Position numbers and translations under genes: made by a program. This document shows, one piece after another, positions 1 through 5,927 of a DNA stretch of 24,328 nucleotides. The DNA is taken from the IMG/VR virus record IMGVR_UViG_3300010367_000069, positions 1 to 24,328 of that record; one strand, written 5' to 3'. Source of the stretch: a virus. Under the pieces are notes generated by a model, which was given only the letters and a program-made list of their open reading frames with translations, made no database searches and was not told where the DNA came from. How positions within the stretch are numbered: the stretch's first letter is position 1; each line of letters opens with the position of its first letter.

Positions 1-267
1 AAGGACAACGAACAGGAGACCGGCGGAAAGTTCCTCGTCGGCGTGACCGGCCGCCTGTTCGTCGTCGACAGCGACTACCAGATCGGCGAACCCGCCGACG
101 GGTACGCCGCGTGTGGCTGCGGCGAGGACGTCGCCCTCGGCGCCCTGGCCGCCACCGCTGGCATCGACGACCCAGAGGAACGGGTCAGGCTCGCGCTGGC
201 GGCCGCCGAGCGGCACAACGCCGGCGTGCGCGGCCCGTTCCGACTCGTCTGGAGCGAGGCGGCATGA
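1..267 (+). CDS. HslV/proteasome-like Ntn hydrolase, 5' truncated by window edge
   Basis: The reading frame is open from the first base, so this is the C-terminal 88 residues of a longer protein; an in-frame GTG at 43 lies inside the domain and is unlikely to be the true start. The segment reads G-R-L-F-V-V-D-S-D-Y-Q-I-G-E, then D-G-Y-A-A-C-G-C-G-E-D-x-A-L-G-A-L and P-E-E-R-V-R-L-A-L-A-A-A-E-R. This matches the second half of HslV/20S-beta type Ntn hydrolases: a strand, a Gly-rich turn, a helix carrying ALGAL, then the helix before a final strand. In the family the catalytic residue is an N-terminal Thr or Ser, which would lie left of this window and cannot be checked. It overlaps the next gene by ATGA. 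Phage proteins of this kind have no established substrate. Family assignment is by pattern recognition only. Confidence 0.6.
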   Translation, partial: KDNEQETGGKFLVGVTGRLFVVDSDYQIGEPADGYAACGCGEDVALGALAATAGIDDPEERVRLALAAAERHNAGVRGPFRLVWSEAA

Positions 268-614
268 CGGACGACGCAACCACCGACGCGCTGCGCACCC
301 AGTACGAGCAGGCCGCCCAGCTCGGGCAGGGCCAGCCGCCCCGCGTCCTCGTAGACGAGCACGACATCGCCACCGTGGTCAGCCACGGCGACATCGTCGT
401 GACCCGCATCGAGGCGCGGACCATCGTGGAGGAGGCACCCGACCGGGCGCTCATCACGCTGGGGCTGCTCGCGCACTCCGCACCCGACCGGCTCACCGTC
501 GCGGCCAGCACCCTGTACCTCGGCAACGACCGGTCCGGCCGCGAGGCCAGCTATCAGGTCACCGGCTGGGACCCCGACCAGCACGCACTCATCGTCGAAA
601 GGATCAACCCGTGA
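264..614 (+). CDS. hypothetical protein, 116 aa
   Basis: The start at ATG 264 is chosen because it forms a 4-nt ATGA overlap with the preceding stop, the same arrangement used by the next genes; earlier in-frame starts read through the upstream gene. The protein is acidic and soluble, with no signal peptide or membrane segment. The N-terminal 25 residues look helical (DALRTQYEQAAQLGQG), followed by a likely beta-rich body ending in Y-Q-V-T-G-W-D-P-D-Q-H-A-L-I-V-E-R. I do not recognise the family. Position in a tightly coupled run of small genes suggests co-expression with the HslV-like hydrolase and the Cys-rich proteins downstream. Confidence 0.75.
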   Translation: MTDDATTDALRTQYEQAAQLGQGQPPRVLVDEHDIATVVSHGDIVVTRIEARTIVEEAPDRALITLGLLAHSAPDRLTVAASTLYLGNDRSGREASYQVTGWDPDQHALIVERINP

Positions 615-1444
615 CCGACGTCGACCGCCTCCTCGACCAGGCCGAGGCCGAGCTGGATCAGGGCATCGTCGCCGGCGAGCCGGCCACCGGCGCCCTGGCT
701 CGTACGCTGCGCGCCCAACACGCCGTACTCCGCGCACAGATCGCCGCACTGCGCCAAGCGGCCGATCCCGGCGAGCGACTCCGCGCACTCGGCGCCGCCA
801 TGCCCGGCGTCGTCAACCTGGATGTGGCCGCGCCCTCACTTAAGACCGCGATCCGAGGCGCGATGGCAGCCGAGGCGGATCGGGTACGCGCGGCGGCTCG
901 CGAGCCGATGACCGTCAGCGTCAACAGCGGCCCACCTATGCCTTGCACTGTGCGCCTGGAACAGGACTGGATCGACGTCTCCAGCGGGATCGCCACCAAG
1001 CCCGACCCGACGTGGCAAATGGTCGACGTCGCCGGGCACTACCACGCCTGGGCCAAGGACGGCGGGCTACCCACGCTCAAGGCATCTGACATCGCGATGC
1101 CGTGCGACGGCTCCTGCAACGGCGCGTGTGGCGGCGAGGGGTACACCCACATCGAGTACCGCTGCCGTATCTGCGACCAGGTCATCCAGCCGTGCTCCGT
1201 ACCCGACGAGGCCGCCCGCAACCGCAAGATCCCCGGCCGCTCGAACCACATCATCATGGTCGACGGACTCACCGACCAGGTCCCGCCCGAGGTAAGTGGC
1301 CAGGTGTCCGTCAAGGTCGCCGACGGGCAGCGCACGATGTTCGGTCCGGGCTACGTCACCCGACTCAGCGCCACACCGCAAGGCGCCCTGACCCACCTCG
1401 TGCTGCGCATCGACGCCGGCCTCGTCGAACGGCTCGCGGCATGA
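611..1444 (+). CDS. Cys-rich probable zinc-binding protein, 277 aa, unknown function
   Basis: The start GTG 611 gives a 4-nt GTGA overlap with the previous stop. Residues 1-100 are Ala/Arg/Glu-rich and predicted helical, possibly coiled coil (RTLRAQHAVLRAQIAALRQA). Residues 165-195 hold a Cys cluster, C165-x3-C169-x3-C173, then C185-x2-C188-x6-C195, with His143 and His145 nearby, suggesting a structural zinc site. The C-terminal 80 residues look beta-rich, with a conserved-looking stretch G-R-S-N-H-I-I-M-V-D-G-L. No catalytic motif is visible and I do not recognise a named family. It could be a regulator or an adaptor, but nothing in the sequence decides. Codon use matches the neighbours, so this is a real gene. 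Confidence 0.8.
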   Translation: MTDVDRLLDQAEAELDQGIVAGEPATGALARTLRAQHAVLRAQIAALRQAADPGERLRALGAAMPGVVNLDVAAPSLKTAIRGAMAAEADRVRAAAREPMTVSVNSGPPMPCTVRLEQDWIDVSSGIATKPDPTWQMVDVAGHYHAWAKDGGLPTLKASDIAMPCDGSCNGACGGEGYTHIEYRCRICDQVIQPCSVPDEAARNRKIPGRSNHIIMVDGLTDQVPPEVSGQVSVKVADGQRTMFGPGYVTRLSATPQGALTHLVLRIDAGLVERLAA

Positions 1445-1674
1445 GGCGTTGGCTCGACTACAAAGGCGCCGTCGTCGAAGTTTCCGACGACGTTCCGCTC
1501 ACCGCCTGGAACTGGTTCGACCAGCGCACGCACGCCATCTTCGGCGGCGAGCCCGGGTCGATCGCCAGATACCAGCTCCTCACCCGCTGCGGGAAACGTG
1601 GCTGCCCGGCCGCGCGCAACGAGATCCCCGGACGTGGACCAGTCGACTGCCCGGAATGCCTGGAGGTGTCGTGA
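1441..1674 (+). CDS. small zinc-ribbon-like protein, 77 aa
   Basis: ATG 1441 overlaps the previous TGA as ATGA, which decides the start. The protein begins M-R-R-W-L-D-Y-K-G-A and has four cysteines as C50-x4-C55 and C70-x2-C73, separated by a Pro/Gly-rich linker containing E-I-P-G-R-G-P. This is the layout of a small zinc ribbon, though the first knuckle is wider than usual. The N-terminal 45 residues carry several aromatic residues (W4, Y7, W23, W25, F26, F34, Y44) and no membrane segment. The family is unknown. It stops inside the start of the DUF6221 gene, so translation is probably coupled. Confidence 0.75.
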   Translation: MRRWLDYKGAVVEVSDDVPLTAWNWFDQRTHAIFGGEPGSIARYQLLTRCGKRGCPAARNEIPGRGPVDCPECLEVS

Positions 1675-2132
1675 GCAATGACCTGATGGAGTGGCTGACC
1701 GCCCAGATCAACCACGACGAGCAGATCGCGCGCCAGGCCGCCACCACGTATGGCGGCGCACCCGACTGGCGGCACTACATCATCCGCGACGAGCTGAACA
1801 ACCACACAACCCACGCCATGGATGTCGCGGCCCGGACGATCCTCGCGGCCGAAGAACCGGCGAAGCCCGACGACGAGTACCCGCTGATGCCAGCCGAGCT
1901 GGTCCACATCGCACTCCACGACCCGGCCCACGTGCTACGCCAGGTAGCCGCGCACCGACGCATCCTCGCGCGGCACACAACTCACGACAGCGGTACCGAC
2001 GAAGACGGCACACCGTGGAGCATCACCTACTGCGGGCACTGCAACGAGACCCACCCCTGCGGGGATCTGGCCGACCTCGCCTCGATCTACGCCGAGCGGC
2101 CCGGCTACGACCCAACATGGGTGGTGGAGTGA
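1671..2132 (+). CDS. DUF6221 family protein
   Basis: The start GTG 1671 overlaps the preceding stop as GTGA. The 153-residue product has the hallmarks I associate with DUF6221, a small family common in actinobacteria and their phages. These are an N-terminal W-L-T-A-Q-I-N-H-D-E-Q-I-A-R-Q-A helix, a D-P-A-H-V-L-R-Q-V-A-A-H-R-R-I-L helix near residues 84-99, and a Cys pair (C121, C124). A final H-P-C-G-D-L-A-D-L-A-S-I-Y-A-E-R-P-G-Y segment follows, which in the family ends with W as here. The function of the family is not known; the Cys residues (121, 124, 130) may bind metal. It overlaps the next gene by one base (TGATG). Confidence 0.85.
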   Translation: MSNDLMEWLTAQINHDEQIARQAATTYGGAPDWRHYIIRDELNNHTTHAMDVAARTILAAEEPAKPDDEYPLMPAELVHIALHDPAHVLRQVAAHRRILARHTTHDSGTDEDGTPWSITYCGHCNETHPCGDLADLASIYAERPGYDPTWVVE

Positions 2133-2890
2133 TGGAGTTCGAGATCGAACTATTCGGCGGACACGCTGATGGCCGGACCTACACGCTCCCGAACCTGCCG
2201 AGCCACTGGAACACGGTGCAGGTCGGCATCCCCGTGACCTTTGCCGCCACCGAGGCATCCATCTTCGACGTGCCGGACGTCGTTACCTACGCCCTGGAGT
2301 ACAACCAGACCACCGGGAAGCCGCGGCAGACGCCGGAGGGTCGCCACATCTACCGGCACGGCCCACGCCCGGCTGAGCCGGCAGGGCTGCCGCATTGGGT
2401 GGCGGACGGCTTCCCCCGCGCTCATTCGTGGGTGCGCCTCGGCCCGGAGCGGTGGCGGGCACTGGAACCGCTGATGCGCCACGTCGACTACGTGCTGCAC
2501 GTCCTCGCGATCAGCCGGGACGGCCGGTCCGCGTTCGCCGGCCACCGGGCCGACCCGGCAATGCTCGCGCGCCTCGACCTCGACCCGGAGGACTTCGAGC
2601 TGGAGGTCTTCCGTGACCTCGCCCATCGATGTGAGGACATGCTGCTGCCCGCCTGCGTTGCCCCGGGCTGCGAGGAGAGGGGCCGGATGTTGCTCCACGT
2701 CGCCGCTGACGGCCGGCTCGCGGGTCGGGACTGGAAGAACGGCGACGAGATCCGGCTCTGCCACGCGCACTACTCGGACGTGTGGAAGTCGGCCGGCTGC
2801 TACGACGTGTCCCGGATGGCGGAGTGGCTCCAGCCGGACGCAATGACCGCGCCAGATCCCAAGATCTCTCCGGATGGCTGGACACCATGA
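2132..2890 (+). CDS. hypothetical protein with C-terminal Cys/His cluster, 252 aa
   Basis: ATG 2132 shares its A with the upstream TGA. Three parts can be seen. Residues 1-80 are beta-rich (M-E-F-E-I-E-L-F-G-G-H-A-D-G-R and V-V-T-Y-A-L-E-Y). Residues 95-165 contain a helical stretch R-H-V-D-Y-V-L-H-V-L-A-I. The C-terminal part has C175-x4-C180 and C210-x2-H213, which could form a CCCH zinc site, followed by W-K-S-A-G-C-Y-D. This may be a fusion of two or three small phage domains. There is no catalytic signature and I do not know the family. The last codons overlap the next gene by ATGA. Confidence 0.75.
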   Translation: MEFEIELFGGHADGRTYTLPNLPSHWNTVQVGIPVTFAATEASIFDVPDVVTYALEYNQTTGKPRQTPEGRHIYRHGPRPAEPAGLPHWVADGFPRAHSWVRLGPERWRALEPLMRHVDYVLHVLAISRDGRSAFAGHRADPAMLARLDLDPEDFELEVFRDLAHRCEDMLLPACVAPGCEERGRMLLHVAADGRLAGRDWKNGDEIRLCHAHYSDVWKSAGCYDVSRMAEWLQPDAMTAPDPKISPDGWTP

Positions 2891-3063
2891 CCCGCCGAAC
2901 GATCCCAGAGCAGTGGCACGACTACGGCAGCCGCCCACCGATCGCCCGCTGGACCGCGCGCACCTCACTGATCGTCGGCGTGGCGTTCAGCGTCGTGGTC
3001 ACGCTCGCGATCCTCTCCGGCGCAATCTGGTTGATCGTCATCGCCTGGCGGGCCATCCTCTGA
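2887..3063 (+). CDS. small single-pass membrane protein, 58 aa
   Basis: ATG 2887 overlaps the previous stop as ATGA. After a short basic N-terminus (MTRRTIPEQWHDYGSRPP) the protein has one hydrophobic stretch at about residues 28-55 (L-I-V-G-V-A-F-S-V-V-V-T-L-A-I-L-S-G-A-I-W-L-I-V-I-A-W), long enough to cross the membrane once. The positive-inside rule places the N-terminus in the cytoplasm. Function is unknown; small membrane proteins in phages include holin-like, superinfection-exclusion and regulatory proteins, and nothing here separates these. It is the last member of the overlapping run before a 160-nt gap. Confidence 0.7.
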   Translation: MTRRTIPEQWHDYGSRPPIARWTARTSLIVGVAFSVVVTLAILSGAIWLIVIAWRAIL

Positions 3064-3151
3064 CCGACGCCGCCGATCCCTAGCCCGACCAGCTCGAAGA
3101 GCTACACCATCGGCCGAACGGCCACCCTTCGGCGCGTCACCCACACCACGC

Positions 3152-3180
3152 TTGTCGAAGATCGCCATCGTCGGTTTTAC
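3152..3180 (+). promoter_or_regulatory. weak candidate promoter in the 160-nt gap
   Basis: The stretch 3064-3223 has no convincing gene. Within it TTGTCG (3152-3157) and TTTTAC (3175-3180) are 17 bases apart and resemble a poor sigma-70 -35/-10 pair, about 45 bases before the GTG of the helix-turn-helix gene. The T-rich TTTTAC stands out from the GC-rich surroundings. This is a consensus match only, and actinobacterial promoters vary widely. Confidence 0.25.
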
Positions 3181-3223
3181 TTGGGTCACCGCTGGTTCAC
3201 GCTGCCCGAAAACGGGAGGTGCC

Positions 3224-3508
3224 GTGAACCCCGACGAGGTCAACCTCCCCGCCTTCCTCTGCGCCCGCCGCTGCGGCGTCACCCGCCAGCTCTTCTACAC
3301 CTGGATCCGGCGCGGCCTCATCACCCAAGCCGGCACCGGTCGCGACGGCCGCCCCCTCTACGACGTCCGCCACGCCCTCGCCGTCGAACGCGACACCGCG
3401 CTATCCGGCGTCTCCCACCGAGGCCCACGCGGAACCGACCGCCGCACCCAAGCCGTCGACCGGCTCCGCGCCGAACTAGCCGGGCTGACGAAGGGGACCG
3501 CCGCATGA
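3224..3508 (+). CDS. small helix-turn-helix (MerR/excisionase-like) DNA-binding protein
   Basis: The GTG at 3224 is chosen because a GGGAGG ribosome site sits 5 bases before it; an in-frame TTG at 3152 has no such site. The 94-residue product starts V-N-L-P-A-F-L-C-A-R-R-C-G-V-T-R-Q-L-F-Y-T-W-I-R-R-G-L-I. This is the winged helix-turn-helix pattern of MerR-type and excisionase-type proteins (helix, turn at CGV, recognition helix TRQLFYTWIRRG). A wing follows in which G-R-D-G-R-P-L-Y-D-V-R-H-A is the typical strand-to-helix end. The C-terminus is Arg-rich and helical. It may regulate the adjacent genes; an excisionase role cannot be claimed without an integrase in view. Confidence 0.8.
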   Translation: MNPDEVNLPAFLCARRCGVTRQLFYTWIRRGLITQAGTGRDGRPLYDVRHALAVERDTALSGVSHRGPRGTDRRTQAVDRLRAELAGLTKGTAA

Positions 3509-4431
3509 CGTACCAGCTCGGCCGCCGCCCACCCCGCGGACGCCAAGAAGCACCCCGCCTCGCGCTCGGCCCGTTCCTGCACGGCCCGCTTCCACCCACA
3601 CCGCCCGTGGTCGACTGGATCAACCAGGTCAACACCTGGCCCATGTACGGCAACGACCAGTGGGGCTGCTGCGTCTTCGCCGCCGCCGGACACATGATCG
3701 AAGCGATCACCAGCTACGGCCGCGGCACCGGCACCATGCCCACCGTCGAAGACCTGCTCGCCGCGTACAGCGCCGTCACCGGATTCGACCCGGCCGCCGG
3801 CCCACCTGGCAACAACCCCACCGACCAGGGCACCGTCATCCAGGACGCGCTCAGTTACTGGCGCAAGGCCGGCATCGGCGGTCACCAGATCGCGGCATTC
3901 GCCGAGGTCAACGTCCACGACAGGACCGAAGTCGATGCGGCCCTGTACCTGTTCGGCCACCTGATGCTCGGCGTGAACCTCCCCAACGCCGCCATCGACC
4001 AGTTCGACGCCGGCCAGGCGTGGCATCTCGTATCCGATGACGGCGGGATCGCCGGCGGCCACGCCGTCAACCTCGGCTACGAGGCCCGAGGTGGCTACAA
4101 GGCGATCACCTGGTCCAAGTCACAACCGTTCTCCGCCGACTGGTGGGGCCGCTACGTCGAAGAAGCCTGGGTCACCATCTCGCCGGAGTGGCTGACCGCC
4201 GCCGGCGCGAACCCGGCCGGCATCGACCTGCACGCCCTGGCGCAGGGGTTCACCGAGCTGACCGGCGAACCGTTCCCGGTGCTGCCGGGCCCGACACCGC
4301 CGCCCACCGGCGACCCGGCCGACCTCGCCCTCGTGGCCGCGCTCGACGGCTGGTCCCACGAGCACCACGTCGCCGGCAACGCCCACGCCGCCCGCGCCTA
4401 CCAGACCTGGCGCCACGCCAAGCGCCTGTAG
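3505..4431 (+). CDS. papain-fold (C1/C39-like) cysteine peptidase-like protein
   Basis: ATG 3505 overlaps the preceding stop (ATGA). The 308-residue protein has V-D-W-I-N-Q-V-N-T-W-P-M-Y-G-N-D-Q-W-G-C-C-V-F-A-A-A-G-H, with the candidate nucleophile at Cys56 (Cys55 precedes it), and G-G-H-A-V-N-L-G-Y-E, with the candidate general base at His186. This order (Q/D-x-G-x-C at the head of a helix, then GGHAV in a strand) is that of papain-like enzymes. A large family of phage and actinobacterial proteins carries N-D-x-x-G-D-C-x-x-A-A at the same place. Where papain has its catalytic Asn (K-N-S-W-G) this protein reads I-T-W-S-K-S, so the Asn seems to be absent. Residues 255-270 are a Pro/Gly linker to a helical tail. 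There is no signal peptide, so it acts inside the cell or in the virion. Confidence 0.65.
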   Translation: MTYQLGRRPPRGRQEAPRLALGPFLHGPLPPTPPVVDWINQVNTWPMYGNDQWGCCVFAAAGHMIEAITSYGRGTGTMPTVEDLLAAYSAVTGFDPAAGPPGNNPTDQGTVIQDALSYWRKAGIGGHQIAAFAEVNVHDRTEVDAALYLFGHLMLGVNLPNAAIDQFDAGQAWHLVSDDGGIAGGHAVNLGYEARGGYKAITWSKSQPFSADWWGRYVEEAWVTISPEWLTAAGANPAGIDLHALAQGFTELTGEPFPVLPGPTPPPTGDPADLALVAALDGWSHEHHVAGNAHAARAYQTWRHAKRL

Positions 4432-4449
4432 ACCACCCCTGGCGGTGGT
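4432..4449 (+). terminator. possible weak hairpin after the peptidase-like gene
   Basis: ACCACC (4432-4437) and GGTGGT (4444-4449) can pair over a 6-base loop directly after the stop codon. There is no T tract, so termination is doubtful. The remaining bases to 4567 hold no gene I can support. Confidence 0.3.
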
Positions 4450-4567
4450 GCGGTGAAACGGCGGGGTGCGTCAACGCCCCCGGAACAGGGCCAAGGCCGG
4501 CCACGCGGGGCGCCGTATCCTGCGCCCTGCCGGACCTGCGCACCCCGCCACCACCACGGGAGGCGCG

Positions 4568-4789
4568 ATGACCACACCGCTGATGCGAGGCACCATGACC
4601 GTGTCCGTCGACAAACGCGAATGGCTGCACCGGGCGCTCGAAACCCGCGAGCCCATACAGATGAGCTTCCCGAACGGGCGCACAACGCACGTCGTGGTCG
4701 AGCGCATCACCGAGACCGACGGCGCTCTGCTCGCCGACATCGTCGGCTACGAAGCCTCGGCACCCTGGATCGACCCGACCGCGAACTGA
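4568..4789 (+). CDS. hypothetical protein, 73 aa
   Basis: The start ATG 4568 follows GGGAGG (4558-4563) at 4 bases; internal ATGs at 4583 and 4595 lack a comparable site. The product contains V-D-K-R-E-W-L-H-R-A-L-E-T-R-E-P-I-Q-M-S-F-P-N-G-R-T-T-H-V-V-V-E-R-I, a helix followed by a short beta hairpin. The V-V-V-E-R-I region faintly resembles the end of the 116-aa protein at 264-614. No family is recognised. It shares an identical 11-base leader and start (GAGGCGCGATG) with the next gene. Confidence 0.65.
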   Translation: MTTPLMRGTMTVSVDKREWLHRALETREPIQMSFPNGRTTHVVVERITETDGALLADIVGYEASAPWIDPTAN

Positions 4790-4806
4790 GCACGCCAGGA
4801 GGCGCG

Positions 4807-4929
4807 ATGCCCGCACGTCTCCTGCGTACGCACGCGCGCTGGATCGACAGCATCGTCACCCACGCCGTGTACGCGCTGCTCATCCTGGCCGGGCTGTACA
4901 TCCAGGCCGGCGCCGGCCTGACCGGCTAG
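4807..4929 (+). CDS. tiny membrane protein, 40 aa
   Basis: AGGAGG (4797-4802) precedes ATG 4807 by 4 bases, a strong site for such a short gene. The peptide has a basic N-terminus (MPARLLRTHARWIDS) and one hydrophobic stretch V-Y-A-L-L-I-L-A-G-L-Y-I-Q-A-G-A-G-L, consistent with a single membrane span with the N-terminus inside. The function is unknown. It lies between a soluble 73-aa protein and the HNH gene, 3 bases before the latter. Confidence 0.55.
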   Translation: MPARLLRTHARWIDSIVTHAVYALLILAGLYIQAGAGLTG

Positions 4930-4932
4930 CCG

Positions 4933-5211
4933 ATGTCCAGGCTGCGCCACCGCAAGGGCCGGCCGTACCGCACCGCACGCCAGCAGATGTTCGAGATGTA
5001 CGGCACGCTGTGCTGGATCTGCGGACACGGTGGCGCCACCGACGCGGACCACCTGGTGCCCATCAGTGTGGACAGCGAGCAGCCCGTCGACCCGCACGGC
5101 ATGCGACCCGCCCACGGGGTCAATGGCTGCCCCACCTGCGGACGCAAGTGCAACCAGGAGCGGGGTACCAGGGCTGTGGCCAGCATGTACAGGCCGGCGC
5201 TCGACTGGTAG
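4933..5211 (+). CDS. HNH endonuclease next to terminase
   Basis: The 92-residue protein carries a small HNH/beta-beta-alpha-metal nuclease core: C27-x2-C30, then A-D-H-L-V-P-I with Asp39-His40, then M-R-P-A-H and C66-x2-C69 with a final R-K-C-N-Q-E-R-G containing Asn74. The two Cys pairs are the zinc knuckles and the D-H plus the late C-N-x-x-R-G are the catalytic and metal-binding elements of the family. In HK97-like phages such HNH proteins are encoded beside the terminase genes and assist terminase cleavage at cos during DNA packaging; position here fits. The start ATG 4933 lies 3 bases after the previous stop. A homing-type or other HNH enzyme is the main alternative. Confidence 0.85.
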   Translation: MSRLRHRKGRPYRTARQQMFEMYGTLCWICGHGGATDADHLVPISVDSEQPVDPHGMRPAHGVNGCPTCGRKCNQERGTRAVASMYRPALDW

Positions 5212-5342
5212 TCACTCTTAGTCACGACGATCGCGAAGCGTGCGTGTCGGGCGAAACGGACAATTTTTTTGTAGCGGACACGCCGGACGACCCCTCGCCC
5301 AATCCCCCTCCCATCTCTCTGTTCCGGATCTTGGGGGGCGGG
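5209..5342 (+). other. non-coding stretch before terminase; candidate packaging (cos) region
   Basis: Between the HNH stop and the small terminase start no gene is supported. The stretch contains a direct repeat TAGTCAC at 5209-5215 and 5219-5225, spaced 10 bases (one helical turn). It also has an inverted repeat GCGTGTC (5242-5248) / GACACGC (5277-5283), whose spacer includes a run of seven T (5264-5270), rare in this GC-rich DNA. A C-rich tract near 5303-5311 and a G-rich tract near 5332-5343 follow. HNH plus terminase flanks are typical of cos sites; the site itself is an inference. Confidence 0.35.
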
Positions 5343-5927
5343 GTGGCCGACCGGACCGGCGCTGAGCGCCAGGCTCGTTACAGAGCGCACAAGCGGGGCA
5401 ACCACTCGCGCTGCGACCCCGACCGCTGCGACGGCAGCACCGTCACCGTCACGCCCCGAGTCACGCGTGACAGCGTCACACCATCACCCACTGGCCTGGG
5501 AACTCGCGGCCGACGGCTGTGGCGGGACGTCCTCGACGAGGGTGAGCTGGCACCGGCTGAACGGGTGCTGCTGGAGGAGGCGTGCCGGCTCGCGGACCGC
5601 CTCGACCGCCTCGACCAGGTCCTGCGCGGCGACATCGACGTGTGGATGCGTCTGCTCGTCGACGACGACGCCCGCGAGGCCGAGATCGTCGTTGACAAGG
5701 TCCTGTCTGAGGCCCGCCAGCAGCAGGTCGCGCTGAAGCAGCTCCTGGCCGAGCTGCGCCAGTCTCGCGGCACGGCAGGTGCCGCACCCCGGCGCGGGAT
5801 GGGCGGTCAGGTGCGCACCTCGGGAACCGGCGCCCGCCGGCCGGCGGGAGTGAAGCCCTCGGGAGGTGGCGTCCTTGCCGACCTCACCTCTCGGCTTGCC
5901 GGCCGCGGCAACTCGACCGCGGGTTGA
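5343..5927 (+). CDS. terminase small subunit
   Basis: The product (194 aa from GTG 5343, preceded by a G-rich possible ribosome site) begins V-A-D-R-T-G-A-E-R-Q-A-R-Y-R-A-H-K-R-G, a basic DNA-binding N-terminus. It continues G-L-G-T-R-G-R-R-L-W-R-D-V-L and L-A-P-A-E-R-V-L-L-E-E-A-C-R-L-A-D-R-L-D-R-L-D. The latter two blocks are characteristic of small terminases of actinobacterial phages: a helical oligomerisation core that recognises viral DNA and hands it to the large subunit. The Cys-rich bit S-R-C-D-P-D-R-C may bind metal. The frame is open upstream through the HNH gene, so the start is uncertain; earlier codons (for example GTG 5244) are possible. It overlaps the large subunit gene by 53 bases. 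Confidence 0.8.
   Translation: MADRTGAERQARYRAHKRGNHSRCDPDRCDGSTVTVTPRVTRDSVTPSPTGLGTRGRRLWRDVLDEGELAPAERVLLEEACRLADRLDRLDQVLRGDIDVWMRLLVDDDAREAEIVVDKVLSEARQQQVALKQLLAELRQSRGTAGAAPRRGMGGQVRTSGTGARRPAGVKPSGGGVLADLTSRLAGRGNSTAG

Noticed and set aside
3110-3123. GGCCGAACGGCC near-palindrome as an operator
   Set aside because: Short and made of common GC words; the AA centre breaks exact symmetry and no second copy was noted.
3152-3223. TTG 3152 as start of the helix-turn-helix protein
   Set aside because: No ribosome site there; GGGAGG precedes GTG 3224 and the recognisable domain begins after that.
4505-4525. GTATCCT before the 73-aa gene as a -10 box
   Set aside because: No acceptable -35 element at the proper distance; one TATCCT match is weak evidence.
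5866-5874. GTG at 5866 as start of the large terminase
   Set aside because: It lies on the ribosome site GGGAGG; the TTG at 5875 has correct spacing and gives a family-like N-terminus. The difference is only three residues.
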